Made by a program: the position numbers and the translations under genes | The notes under the pieces: generated by a model | Databases searched by the model: none | The model's input: only the letters and a program-made list of their open reading frames with translations | What the model was told of the DNA's origin: nothing | From: Pycnopodia helianthoides | Lineage: Eukaryota > Echinodermata > Asteroidea > Forcipulatida > Asteriidae | Assembly: GCA_032158295.1 (NCBI GenBank) | Contig: CM063261.1 | Span: 4,340,001-4,404,000, forward strand | DNA: 64,000 bases | Direction of reading: 5' to 3' | In this document: positions 25,056 through 37,330 of the stretch, one piece after another | Numbering within the stretch: position 1 is the stretch's first letter | Layout of the letters: each line of letters opens with the position of its first letter

Positions 25056-26449
25056 GCATGATCATAAAGCAACAGAGATTTGGGGGTATTCAAATAATAT
25101 TTTCTAAAACAATAATTTCTCAGACAGAAATGTTTAAATACTTAAATGAGCTTATGAGTATACTCAGTGAGCCTTTATACCGAAATTCCCGGTGGCTTTT
25201 TCTGATGATTATTATAATTCAATTCACTTGAACAAAGATTTCTGTATTTGGTTGGAGGTTTTTACTTGAATGAGGAAATGGATCATCATTCCTTGTCAGA
25301 CGGAGTAACTGCCCCGGATGTTTTCAACTCAAAAAGGCTTTAAAATAATATCTACATGTAGATAATTATGATCCCCCGGTATATATCAATTAACCACTGC
25401 ATGCTATTGGCATGTTAAGTACTGTAGTGTCACCTAAGTTTTCCACTTTAATTTTGTAGGCAATCGGTTGTGTTTTTTTTTTTTTTACAAAATGCATACA
25501 ATTTCAGTAAACTTTATTCTGAGCATTTTGTCTGTGAAAAGGATTTCCTCACATTAATTTTGTACATAAAAATGTGCATGCACAAACTCAGATCAACACA
25601 TTTAACAGGCTGGCTGCAGAAACATGAACAACGGAACTACCTTCACTGATTGTAAACAGAATGTACATTATAAATTAAGACTTTCGTAGCTGGTTCTTAG
25701 ATTACGTGGAACAGATAATTAGCTCCGGATTCTGCCTTAAAAAGTGTTTAATTTAAACAATTTGTATTTTAATTTCTGCATTAAGCTAGCTTCAGTCTCA
25801 TTTTGTTGATTGTCTAACAAGAAGCCCAAACCTGCAGGTACAGACTTCACCGTGCATTGTGAGGTAATCCAAGATGGCCGACACAGAGCTGAAGGCTAGC
25901 TAGCCATGTCTACGGTGTACAGATCCTGCTGTGATCGGATAGTGATCCCACTGACTGACAGTAATGCAACTCCTCTGACTCACAAACATTTATGATTACT
26001 CCTCCCAAAATAGACTACAGTTTTAATTTGAAATGTCAGACATGTTTGCATCTTCTTTGCCAACATATCTAGGCCTATACTGATGTACAGCATACATGTT
26101 CATTACATGACAATGAAGCGCCATAATTGTAGGCTAGATTGTACTTATACAAATTAAAATGTCAGCTCAATAGCTTAAAGAGAACGCACATAATTTACAG
26201 GAAGAATAATTTTTTTTCCATTGATTGGTTTTTAGTAAAAAACACCATCAAACTTATTTTTAAATTATTCAGTTGTTAAATCTTAGGGAAAACAAATGTT
26301 TTGGGGTTTTTTTGGAAGGGGGGATTGATGAATTTTGTGCACATTCATAACAGGCTATGATCAAGAAATCCAGGCCACAAAATTGTATAACTGGTTTGGG
26401 ATTTCAACCCAAATGCTATTGTTTTTAACTTTTGCACTTTGTCATTTAA
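25056..26449. other. ZCCHC24 intron 1, repeat-poor stretch
   Basis: There is no transposon or exon here that I recognise. The part 25680-25960 contains GATAATTAG, TTTAATTTAAAC, GAGGTAATCCAAGATGGCCG (a YY1-like word at 25870-25880) and paired GCTAGC words. It is a candidate conserved non-coding element, not a supported one. Confidence 0.4.
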
Positions 26450-26955
26450 TGTACAACATTGGTAATTGTCAATGACCAGTATCTGCACTGTATGTGACCC
26501 AACATATACATGTACATGTACATGAAATAACAGACATGTGAAAGTTTTTAAAGCGCAATCGGTCATCGCAGTTACCAGAAAATAGTTTTAAAAAAACCTC
26601 TTTTAAGTTTTCACTGTTTTCAAACATCGGATTGTTATCACCGTGATACAGACTAATTGTTTTACTCATTTCCAAAAAAAACTATAGCATTTCAAGCAAA
26701 ACTATTTCAAGGGAAACTTCCCTTGAAATAGGTTTGTTTGAAATTCTGTAGTTTTAAGGAAATGAGTCAAACAATTAGGTGTCCAAAACCCAATATTTGA
26801 AAACATTTAATGGGGGTTAAGCTGTTTTCTTGTGACTCGGATGACCGATTAAGCTTAAACAAAACACATTTGTTATTTCACATGTATACATGTACATGGG
26901 GTCACATTAAGTGCAGATACTGGTCTTTGACAATTGCCAATGTTATACATGTGCT
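26450..26955. mobile_element. 506-bp near-palindromic MITE, family E copy 2
   Basis: The two halves are inverted copies of each other almost to the middle (around 26710, AACTATTTCAAGGGAAACTTCCCTTGAAATAG). The ends are TGTACAACATTGGTAATTGTCAA and TTGACAATTGCCAATGTTATACATGTGCT, with TTAA at 26446-26449 and 26956-26959. Matching arm words include CAGTATCTGCAC, GTGACCC, ATGTACATGTA and CGGTCATC. A transcript through it would fold into a long hairpin. Confidence 0.85.
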
Positions 26956-27319
26956 TTAAGCACTGCTACAATATGTTGTTTGTAATGTTACTGTCCAGCC
27001 CAATGTTGTTATTAGTCATTACCATAATATTTCATTTTTGGATTCAGATCATGGGCAGGAGGATGTCTGCAACCTAAACCAAAGGTCAAGAGGTCACCTG
27101 CCGGATAGGAAATCAAAACTCACAACTACCAGACAGGGTTTTTAAAACAAACTTTTTATTTTTTGTTATTTTATGCTAATGTTGGGATGCACCAAGTAAG
27201 AATATTTGTCTTTGACAATAATTTCCAAAGGAATTAAAGCCTTTAACCGGCACAAAAACTCTACACAAAACACAACAATTTGTTGTTGTTTTTACTAAAT
27301 AATTACCTGGTGAATTTAA

Positions 27320-27705
27320 AGGAACATTACAGAATTGGTAAGAAAAAAACTTGTAAAATATATGTTTTGATCACAGATTTACATAAAAATTACACGGTCT
27401 AATGATGATGATAGTAGAAAACATCCCTTGAAATATTTCTGTCTGAAATGCCATATTTGATGAGAAATGAATAAACTAATTTTCCGATTGGAGTTTATCG
27501 CTCAGTGAGCATTTTATTCATTTGTTGAATCTATAGGATTTCATGCAAATGTGTAATCGGTTTTTCACTATTTTCTTGTGACCCAGATGGCCGATCGATC
27601 TCAATTTTCTACAGGTTTGTCAGTTTATGTATATGGTGGATTACATAAAGTGCTTACACTGCAAGCAACTATTTTGTTAGCAAAAACCAATTCTGTAATG
27701 TTCCT
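27320..27705. mobile_element. TTAA-type MITE, family A copy 4
   Basis: This 386-bp copy has ends AGGAACATTACAGAATTGGT and ACCAATTCTGTAATGTTCCT and TTAA at 27316-27319 and 27706-27709. By eye it is very close to the copies at 3454 and 21878, which suggests fairly recent activity. Confidence 0.92.
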
Positions 27706-28198
27706 TTAAGAAAAACAAACTAGTTTATTCTCATAAAATAAATTATGTATTCCTTTAAATTATTGACCACTTAATTTGTTGTTTCGCTATACATGTAACT
27801 TGACTTTGGTAAACAGTTTAATAAAGCGTAAAATTTTGAAACAATTGTTTCACAAAAAGAATATCACATTTTGTCAATATTTGTCTAGTCAATACATATT
27901 GCATATCCCAGTATTAGCCATATTAACTCAAACAATGAAAACATGGTATTTTTTTCAGACATCAGTGTTTACACAACAATGTATTTGGTTATTTGTTACA
28001 GAAACAAATTTGCCAGCAAACATTTTATGAAGTGTTTGTTCATAGCACAGTGCACAAGGAAAGAGCAGCAAAGTTAGACTTAGAGAAATGTCATGGAGTC
28101 CATGGTTTGACTTCACTCCGAGAATCATTGCCAAAATGAACTTCTAATACAAGTCTTCATTTTGGCTAGGTTTTCCTCAATAACGTCACAATCTTTAC

Positions 28199-28519
28199 GG
28201 GTATTACACAAAATTGGCAAGGACCAAAAAAATCAATGTTTATTTTTAGTCTGAAAGCTTACCGATTATTATTATAAGTTCATAGTAACACCATAATTTA
28301 TATGAAACATTTCCCTCTGAAATTATTTATTTCCCTCTGAAATAGTTTAAGCAAACTGTATCTGAAAACCTACATGCTGGAAAGTTTCACTATTTCTCTT
28401 GACTACACAACTGATTAAGACCAAATTTGCACAGGTTTGTTATTTCATGGTTGTTCACACCACACACGAACATTGTCTGCGACTATTTTGTCAGCTCAAC
28501 CAATTCTGTATTTATACCT
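28199..28519. mobile_element. TTAA-related MITE, family C copy
   Basis: It matches 16133-16531: GAAACATTTCCCTCTGAAAT, GTCTGCGACTATTTTGTCAGCTC and right end CAACCAATTCTGTATTTATACCT followed by TTAA (28520-28523). The left end (GGTATTACACAAAATTGG) is diverged. Confidence 0.7.
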
Positions 28520-28523
28520 TTAA

Positions 28524-31500
28524 GACCAGTCAATAAACATAAAATTGCCTCAAAACAAAACTACATTTGGTAAGCAATCATTATGTGGTATACTGAGATG
28601 GGGAAGGACTGAAGGAGTTCGGACTGAAGGAGTTCTGCCTGCAGGATGGAAAATCTGTATATGTTTCACTTAATATATAATTAGTTTTTACATCTCTTTA
28701 CATTTCTTGAGTATCGCACATTTTTCCAGTTTTTTATGCAAGCTTTCCAGTTGTTCCATAACGGTCTAAAACATTTATCTAGTCTTCCATGCAATTTAAT
28801 CTTATTTAGTCTAATTTTCTTGAGTGTTTTGTGTCGTACATGGTAATTAATAATTGACTCGATGTAAATTTAGACGAAATTCAATCTGCTGATTGTGACA
28901 CCTTTTGAAGCTTGAAAATATACCACTTAATATCATCACCATTATCACAACGAACATGTTTTGCATTGGTAACAATCACAATGACATGCAGTCACTTTAA
29001 AGTGACACTCTCGCTACATGTAACCTACTTGGCAAAACAAACAAAAACTGCCCTGTTTACAGTTCTAAGCACAAATCCCTTTAACTTTTCAACAACTTGG
29101 TCGATTTGACATCACATAAACAAACATACAGAATAGATATTTCAACTACGTAAATTCAACAAATAATTGTTTTTGTTTATTTCTGAATAAACTAACATTA
29201 ATGCCACGTCAAGGCTTTTTTCCTTCTTCCTTTTGAAATTTACAATGTGTTTAATTTGAACACAGTGTGTATCCTGTTCATGTGTACTTTCACACCAACA
29301 AACCATTGCACAGGGAACTACGCAAACCGTTTTTTGTCAAAATTTGATGACAACTTGTTTCAGATTTCTGTGTGTTCTGAGGATTCTAACGCTGAATATG
29401 AAAGTACAGATTCTGATAATGGTTATTTACTAAAAAGGTACTTTTTTGATGTAAACAACAATTTTGTGTTTTTGCTTGATAACAAAGACCATGTCTTGAA
29501 TGTCTGATTTCCTGAAGCTGTTATTGGGGCTGTGCTGTCATTATCAAAGCAGGCCTGTGGTTGTACATCTCACCAGTTCCTGCAAGAGCGCATGCTCTCT
29601 CCAAAGATTTGACATGGAGGGAGGGTGCAGGCGTGCAGTAACCAGGCATGCAACTGTAACTTCACCAAAAAAGAGGAAATTACAAAATTTCAATGATTTT
29701 GTACAGTATTTTTCAATTTTGAATGGTAAAACTGAGAATGAAAAAAAGAGGAAATCAGCTGATCCGAGGAAAAGTTGCATGCCTGAGTAACTGGGTGAGA
29801 GTTTTTTTATTCCATGTACAGCTTTAACGCGTCATGAAATCTATTCTTACTGCCATTCATGTGTCTGTGAGATTTAGGATGTCCCTCACTAGTCACTAAT
29901 TTCATATTTTACTCTTTCTGTTGTTTTTTATCAGAATGTGGTCTTATGAAACTGGTCACACAACTAACCTCATTATATAGCTCTATGATTTAATCAGGAT
30001 CATAACAGAACAGCACTTTTTTATTCTTATACTTTTCAATTGGTTTTCCTGTAGAATGTTCAGATCTGAATGGCTGCAGTTTTAAAAAGAAAATTCTCTT
30101 CAACAATGAGCTATTTCTTTAACTTTACAGGCATGATAAATCACCATTTTTAATGGGTGTGTTTTATTCCAGTCACTCTTCTTAACATACAACTAGTCTG
30201 AATATTTTGCCTTTTTTCAAAATTATAAAAAAATAAATCAATTATTATGGCGTAGTAAATTAAGGAGAAGGTTTTTGATCTCGTATATGACGAACATTAA
30301 TTCTTGGTGCAAGATTTTGTTCATTGTTTGCATGAAGTTTACGCTACGCAAAAACTCAGAATACAGAAGTTGTGACATGCAGCGATTCGAAGTTGAAGTG
30401 GATAAGTCAGGTTTTCATAACAAGCTTTCCATTCAACGGTTGGTTCGAAATGGTTTAAAATTGGCAGATAGTCTGATCACAATAGTGGTAACTATATGGA
30501 CAACAACATCTAGCAACAAACTTATCAAATTCAGACATCCACAGACAGGGCTTTATAAATCTCTGATTTTAAATCCTTGGCGATCCCCAAATGATAGCCA
30601 TGTGTTTCAAATCAGCACTGCTCACCTACCAGACAGCTTCCCTGGAACAGTAGCCCTACAGTGCTCTCTTACCAACAAAACAACTTGCTAATGGAAAATC
30701 CATTAATGACATGACCTTCAAAGCTGAGGTATCAAAACCATGGAGCTGTCCATCTAGCAATCCATCTCCCATCCACAGGAGAATCCACCATTTGGGATCT
30801 GCATGTAACGTGCAGGACCACCTCACACAGTTTTGAGCACATGAATGTTTACTGACTGACCTTTTTACAAGTGACATTTTTTAATTTGCATATTTGGTGG
30901 GTGGGACTTAACACTTCAAATGGTATCTCTACTTCCAATCTACCAGATTATGCATTAATAATAATAAGCAAGTTTCATTAGAAAATGTATGCAACATAGG
31001 TTTTCACTTGTGAACTTTGACCTGTGTACTTATAAATGTTGAACATTTAAGAGCATGGGTGAAATGTGACTGGGAAAAACAAATTGTTTGATTATTATAG
31101 AGGGCGAGGCTGCAATCAGCATTATTGAATAATTGTTTGATGGGCAGCACAATAAATTTATTTCACCTGAAAGAGTTTCAAACTTGTATAGGGATATATC
31201 CCACTCACCGATGCTACAATCACTTAAACTCATCAGCAAGGTGTCCAAGGATTCAAGAAAAAATGCAGACACCACAATCTAAACCAAAAACAAAGCTTGA
31301 CAATGTTTTTCCTGTTACAATAGTTGTCTGTTGTAAACATGTAGGCCTATATGTTTGTAAACACCAGGTAAGCACATTTGTTTGTTGTCATGGCATGTTG
31401 CAGGCTTTTGGATGAAGAAGCACTTGACTATTCATTTAATGTTTTCTTACTGCCTCATATTGTCATTTGCCAAGTGTTTTTCTTTTTCAATGTAGGTTTG

Positions 31501-34088
31501 AAGTGTCACCCATTATGGTCAGACCAAGTTTTTAACCTGTACTTTGCAAAACTCCTTGAGCTTTACCTTAGATCAGGCCAAGTTCAGTGACCCACGATGA
31601 AGAGGTCTTTCACCCCCCATGATCCCAACCACACAGACAAGCCGAAATAGTCTTGTTCCCTCAACAGCTTATAATGAATGCAAGTTGAACACGTTTATGA
31701 CAGGGGCACTGACATCGAAAGCTGTCTCTTTAAGTTTCAATTTGTTTTACTCAAACACAAGTATCTTGTAAAGTAAAGTATCTTGCCTGATTTGCGCTTT
31801 GATGCATTGACGAATTACCCTGTAACAATTTACAGGGGGGGGGTCAAAAGGCAATTTGTTCAACAGATTAACCGGCAGTTAAGTAGTTCAGCCAACAATA
31901 GATCAGAAGAAATCGCCCACCGGAGCCGTGCACAAAAGCTGGTCTGAACTTAAAACAGGACAACAGAGCTAGGGTTTCTAAAGAGGTAGGCCTATTATTA
32001 AAAAAGGGTTGTCAAAAGACCCCGCACGCGCGGCGGTTTTAGTTCATTGATGTTGCAAAACAAACTTTGAAATTGAGAAGTTGGCTACCAACTAGCCCAT
32101 GCACGCAAAGGGTTGGACCCTTTTCAACGTCTTTGAACATGATTTCGTCGAACGAAAAATCACATAAAACTTATGAAGACAAAATATTAATTCAGTAACC
32201 AGTGCATGCAGGTCCTTTCTCTATGATTAGACTGATCATAGGTGCATGCATTTTGGCCTGGTAGTAAATCGGGGTTGATTCAATAGTCTGGGTTTGTTCT
32301 TCTTCTTCACTTCCTTCCGGTCCATGACTATATTTAAAGCCAGCTGACATTTTCAAAAATAGACGATTTAGTCACTCCTGTGGTTTTGTCTTGCTCGGGG
32401 AACCTCGCATTATTTACCAACAGGATCTGACAGCTTTTCGCCGAGATAAGCAGTCTTACGGAAAATTCTCCTTGGCGTCACTGTTTTTTCTCAGCCTTCA
32501 TGTTTCCTGCTCTAACTAATAAATTTGAGCAGTGTTTACACTCGAGTCAAGCGGATTATAATTTTCTCAGAAATGTCTCCCAGTGATCTAAATTCGTTTT
32601 TCCTGCGTGTACCATGTTGAGCGAGCTCAAGTCAGTTTGGTAAAACCGCCGCGGCTGACCTGCCGGGTTTCTACACGGCCGATGCTGAATATCAGTTTCG
32701 AGTTAAACAGCATTTTCCTCACAGTTTCACGCACAATTTCAAGAAGAACATCTTCATCTCAAGTCAGAGATTGTGTTTAGTAAGCAAAGGGGACTTGCTC
32801 AAGAGACCGAAACTGTTTAAATTTAAGTAGCGTGGTGCCGTGGGACTGCCACGCGGCGCGACCTTGTTCACCTCGCCGTCTGCAAATGGCTGCAGCGCGG
32901 TGGGGAAAAAAACTCCGTACGGCCGGGCGCTTTATGCACAGATCAGTGTTTTTCGTACCAGCACTGCAGCAGCCTTGCCACAACAGCAAACAACATCAAC
33001 GCACACATTGACTTGATCATCAACGTCAATAAATAAAGCTTACCGATCCAGTTCGCACAAATATTTACCCCACTGTGTCTGATATGGAAACGAATTACAG
33101 AAATCTACTCAACTGTCATTGCTTATTTAGTTTTGTTTGGTAGCTGCAGTTTACGAGATACCAAAATATCGAAGACGAAAACAAATCGAATCTAGACAAA
33201 ACAGTTCTGGACGTCGAGACTGTGTCTGCTTCGGAAGTTGAAACTGAACAGTTGCCTTTTGTCACTTTTTGTTTCACAACAAACTAATTTATACATCGAG
33301 TTGAAATGTTTGTTGTCACAAGATATGCAAAATATGACCACAAAATGCCTGTTAATAATATTAATGTGCTGTGAAAAAAAAAGATATCAAGGAAAGCAAG
33401 ATGGACAGCCATAAATAGGGGCCTACTCGTTTCATTTTAATAAATAGTGTTTTACTTTTTTAGATGGAAAATAGTGTTTTACTTTTTAGATGGAAAATGG
33501 CGGTTGTTGGAATAAAAAGACGTTTGTCTAAAACTCATATGAGATGAACGATCGATCGAATGATCTATACACCATAGCACAAAATCTTCAGAACTTAGAA
33601 CGAGATGGTACCGTTCGCAATTCATCAATAATTAATACGCCTATTTCGAATTCGTCACCCCATCCCCATCTTTTCAATGTATACAACAAAAATACAAGTT
33701 AGAATTCTGCATTTGGCGATCGCTCATCGCAACGAAATCTTTAAAAAAAAAACTCAGAATGTGAATAAAATATCAGCCATTAATATTTCAGCCAGAATTT
33801 ATTCATGTAATTTTTCGACGTGTCTGGCGTGAAACGTGTCTCGGAACTCGAATTAAGTTGTATAGTTGTACACGATGAATGATTACCAACCATGTCAAAA
33901 TGAACGAATAAAACGCTAGGCGTCCATTCTGAACAATCGTTAAAAACGGATTTGTTTTGTTTATAGCTGAACAATTTAAAAACAATAAGTATGACTAATA
34001 AATAAGTTTGTACACAAATGTACCCCGTTTAACACGAGGAGCGGTACATATAGGTGGCATCGATGCAGTGAAAAAATGACAAACCAAC
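28524..34088. other. ZCCHC24 intron 1, exon-1-proximal part
   Basis: This is 5.5 kb without a recognisable exon. The plus-strand frame 30275-30691 (138 codons) has no domain I recognise. Around 32300-33000 the sequence becomes GC-richer and CpG-containing (CCGCCGCGG near 32647, GGCGCGACC near 32856), as often seen near promoters. A short direct duplication (AATAGTGTTTTACTTTTTAGATGGAAA) lies at about 33445-33500. Confidence 0.45.
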
Positions 34089-34400
34089 CTCTTGTATATA
34101 TTTCTCGGACCATGTCCCGGAGAGCCCGAGTTGATCTGCCGCCGAAGCGCTCAGCCCGTTCGGTAGCTGATGACCGCCCTTCTGTCCGATCATGGCTGCC
34201 ACGTTGTTTCCCTGTTGATCCTGCTGTTGTTGCTGCTGCTGAAATTGGGGCAGGTAAGCCATCCAGTTGTTGAACAATTGCTGTGATCCTGGCGGAAAAA
34301 CCGCCGAATTTGCCATGTTTGTCGCGTTCATATCCACAGCGCCCATGGGGGAAACCTCCGCCATGTTGCCAGCCAAACCGATCTGGTCCGTATGCCTCAT
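34089..34400 (-). CDS. ZCCHC24: ZCCHC24 exon 1, start codon and glutamine-rich N terminus
   Basis: This is 312 nt, 104 codons. ATG at 34398-34400 is directly preceded in frame by TGA, so the start cannot lie further upstream in this exon. The protein begins MRHTDQIGLAGNMAE, has LFNNWMAYLPQFQ followed by a polyglutamine run (QQQQQQQDQQ) from CAG/CAA codons, and ends TWSEKYIQE at a donor GAG followed by GTTGGT, phase 0. The N terminus differs from the vertebrate one, so the link to ZCCHC24 rests on strand, phase and the absence of any other plausible 5' exon. An overlapping longer frame in another register has no ATG and is a shadow. Confidence 0.8.
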
Positions 34401-35060
34401 TCAAACCGAAGTCCTTCAACTCAGCTTGGGACTTTAGCAGCCGCCTACCCCCCTAAAAATAAACTCGGTAGTCGAAACGGGCTAAAATCTACCAGCCAGA
34501 GAGTACAAGGGGCCCCAGTGTATTCCGTAAGGCGCTTCGTACAGGGGCTCCAGTCTTGATTATGTCGACATCAACTCGACCCTTTTGACATGGACATCAA
34601 ATTCTTAGCTGGGAATGCCAATCACTAGACCAGCCAATAAGCTCCGAGTACGGCTCGTCAAGTCAGAAAGCAGATGTAGGAAATATTACGGGGTCGGAGT
34701 GCGAGAGGCTTTTAAAGGGCACCGCACGAGGGTTCTTCCATTGTTTTGAATGGGGAACGTAAACAAAGACTGTTTATGGGACGACTTACCTTTGCAGTGA
34801 TAAACTTTTCGGGATTTGTTTCGGTTGGGGTTTATCCCCAACAAAGTTGGTTTAGAATGCAACCAGTAAAGCATCCATGTTTTGTTTACCTGAAAGATAA
34901 ACGGAAATTGACGAGAACATGTCTTTTTGTCCTGCCTTCAGATTCGGTCCTTCTGATCTTGATTTTGCTTACGTCCGGGAACATGCGCAGTTTCTTTTCT
35001 TAATGGAGGCACAGAGCAAATGCACAGAAGTGTGAGTCGAGATTATTTTCCCCCTCGTCA
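34401..35060 (-). promoter_or_regulatory. Probable ZCCHC24 5' UTR and promoter region
   Basis: This sequence lies directly upstream of the start codon and is less AT-rich than the introns, with CpG words and no repeats. No TATA box is obvious on the minus strand. The extent is a guess; the transcription start cannot be placed from the sequence. Confidence 0.4.
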
Positions 35061-37039
35061 CGTAGGAAATTAAACGTACAATTGTGGGTTATTATTACAA
35101 ATCATTCCATTTGTTCAAATATTTTACCGTTTGGGCTTTCAGCGGGGTAAATTGGTGAACATTAAGTCACACGTCAACGGTGCTATATAAAAACAATCAA
35201 ACATTATCTGACCTTCTTTATCACAAGTCATTGTACACATTTACAGTAAAAAGGATGGTTATAATATGTTGCCATAGAAACAGGATAAAAACTAAAGTGA
35301 CATGGTGTATAAGGTCACTTTTTGTAAACAGAGGTTACGAGGTCTAAGGGTTTCTGTTTTTCAATGGAGGGAAAGAATATCTGACTTTGGGAATTTGCCA
35401 AATTTAAGTATATTATTATTATTTAGTAATGTAGGGAAATCTTTCTTACAATCAGATCAGTTTCTGCAAAAAAAATCCGTGCGGTAAAAAGCAAAACAGA
35501 AAAATATTTTCAAAGAAAAGTGGAAATTGGTAACCAGCACTGCATCAAACTTGGCAGGCATTTCAAATTGGTAACCAGCACTGCATCAAACTTGGCAGGC
35601 ATTTCAAATATTTCTTGATACGACATTTCTCCATTTTTATAAATGAATGATATTTTCAAAGCCAAAAGGAAAAGAGCCTACTTATCTTTCTTCTTGCTAG
35701 ATTTTTTATATATAATTTTTTAAGGAAATTTGGAACCACAAAAGTACAAAATGTTTTGCATAGGCCTTATCTGTATAGACAACCTCCATATCCACTGTAC
35801 CTGATTTACCACCAGTTGAGCAATCACAAGGGGTACAATATAATTTGGGGTTATCGTTAATAGTCAATTTGCCATGTGTTAAATGCGTTCTGTTCACAAG
35901 CAAAACAAAACTGTGCAAGTCTTGGTCGAACGCCAACACCACTAGTGAACTTTCTGAACTTGAAACGGAATTAACATCGGGTGGGTAATTCGTGGTAAAA
36001 CCACGATCAACCGTTTCCATGGCAATAATGCCGTCAATAAACGTAAATGTGACGCGCTTCTACAAACATGAATGCGCATGTTTGCCCGCAAGCGGAGCAA
36101 GTATATTAAAGTATATCCAGGAACGTCTCGGGTTTTTTCAAGGTTGTAAACAAACTGACACAACAAGTATTGATGTTTTTAATAAATCATTCGTACTACT
36201 ATTTTCATACAGTGTCTTCATTCGTTGGTTTGGGGAAAGAAAATAGTCCGTTCTGTCCTCTAATTCTCTATAAACACGACATCTAATCACTGAGGCCTCT
36301 TAATTGTAAAATCAAATTAGGTGAGATCCACTGTTGTGGAAATTACAAAAACGGGTTGTGCTTTGACAGCGATTTGCCCTTGTTGATGTCGAGCTTGTTT
36401 CAATTTGTGGCAGCCATTATGCATTGTAATTGTGTGGGGGTCTTCATTTTTCATTATGGTGTTTTCTTTTTCTTCTTTCTTCCACAGAGTCACAGAAGCG
36501 TCTGTGAACCTATGAAAGAAAGACGGTGTTATTTCTCTGCAGGATTGGTACTGGCTCCATGGTATTGGTGCTGGCATAGGCGTACGACCCAGGGGGCGGG
36601 GGCAACTGCCCCAAAAATTGGGCAAGTGACAGTGGGGAAAATTAAGGCAGAAAATAAGAAGATTGGATAGAGAAAGCACAAAACAAAATTGACCTTATAC
36701 TGGACATTTTGTATGTGTAATTTTTCGGACAAATCAACCCCTCTGGAACTGAAATATCAGCAAGCTATCAATCCTGCGATTTGTATTGAACAGTGGTCCA
36801 TCATTATATGGTATGGGCTCAATGTCAGCGAAACTTTTGAGGACTAAACCCAAATCTGTCCAGGAGGTCCGGCTTCGTACCGGTAGGCCTCATCGTTTGC
36901 GATCCACTCCACTAACATAAAAATTATTCATTACATTCAATTCATTCATGAGCAATCAAAACTACAATGTTGAAGGGTTGAACAGTAAACGGGACATTTG
37001 AAAAGGTAAAATAATGGCGAATTCGATCGTAAACTACAT
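35061..37039. other. Intergenic, no gene seen
   Basis: AT-rich intergenic sequence. It includes a perfect 41-bp tandem duplication (35524-35605) and a short G-rich repeat-like word CCCAGGGGGCGGGGGCAACTG at about 36588. Open frames on both strands at 36317-36679 overlap each other and show no domain. Confidence 0.5.
35524..35605. repeat. Perfect 41-bp tandem duplication
   Basis: The unit starts AAATTGGTAACCAGCACTGC and ends GGCAGGCATTTC. It occurs at 35524-35564 and again at 35565-35605 without a difference. Perfect identity implies a very recent duplication or an assembly artefact. Confidence 0.9.
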
Positions 37040-37330
37040 CATTCGGGTTGGGGCGCTCGAGTTGGCATACTGGTATCTTACCTCGCCTTCCACCACGGGG
37101 ACCCCGGTTCGACACCCGCCGGGGGCACAATATGATGTGGGTTTTCAGTCCCTACCTGATTGTGTGGGGTTTCCCTGGAATATTTCTTTGGAGTTTCCCT
37201 CCCACATCTAGAACTGAAACTTCCTTCCTTGTCTTCTCTCCGTGGGGTTCTTGGCTAGTATATAGTGACTGAGTTTGCTGTTCTGAGAGACCTTGGCTCC
37301 ACGGCCAAAATTAATAAATGAAATGATAAA
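37040..37330 (+). mobile_element. tRNA-derived SINE, second family
   Basis: The head reads GGGGCGCTCGAGTTGGCATACTGG (A-box region), then ACCCCGGTTCGACACCCGCC (B-box). It is followed by a body with CTGATTGTGTGGGGTTTCCC and TTTGGAGTTTCCCTCCCACA, and an A-rich tail TTAATAAATGAAATGATAAAA. The head, body and tail order is that of a complete SINE. Confidence 0.75.

Noticed and set aside
30275..30691. 138-codon plus-strand open frame inside ZCCHC24 intron 1
   Set aside because: No recognisable domain, no splice or start context, and AT-rich DNA of this length gives such frames by chance.
33976..34419. 147-codon frame overlapping ZCCHC24 exon 1 in another register
   Set aside because: It has no ATG at its start (TTG only), and the alternative frame has an ATG with an in-frame upstream stop, a Q run and a phase-matched donor.
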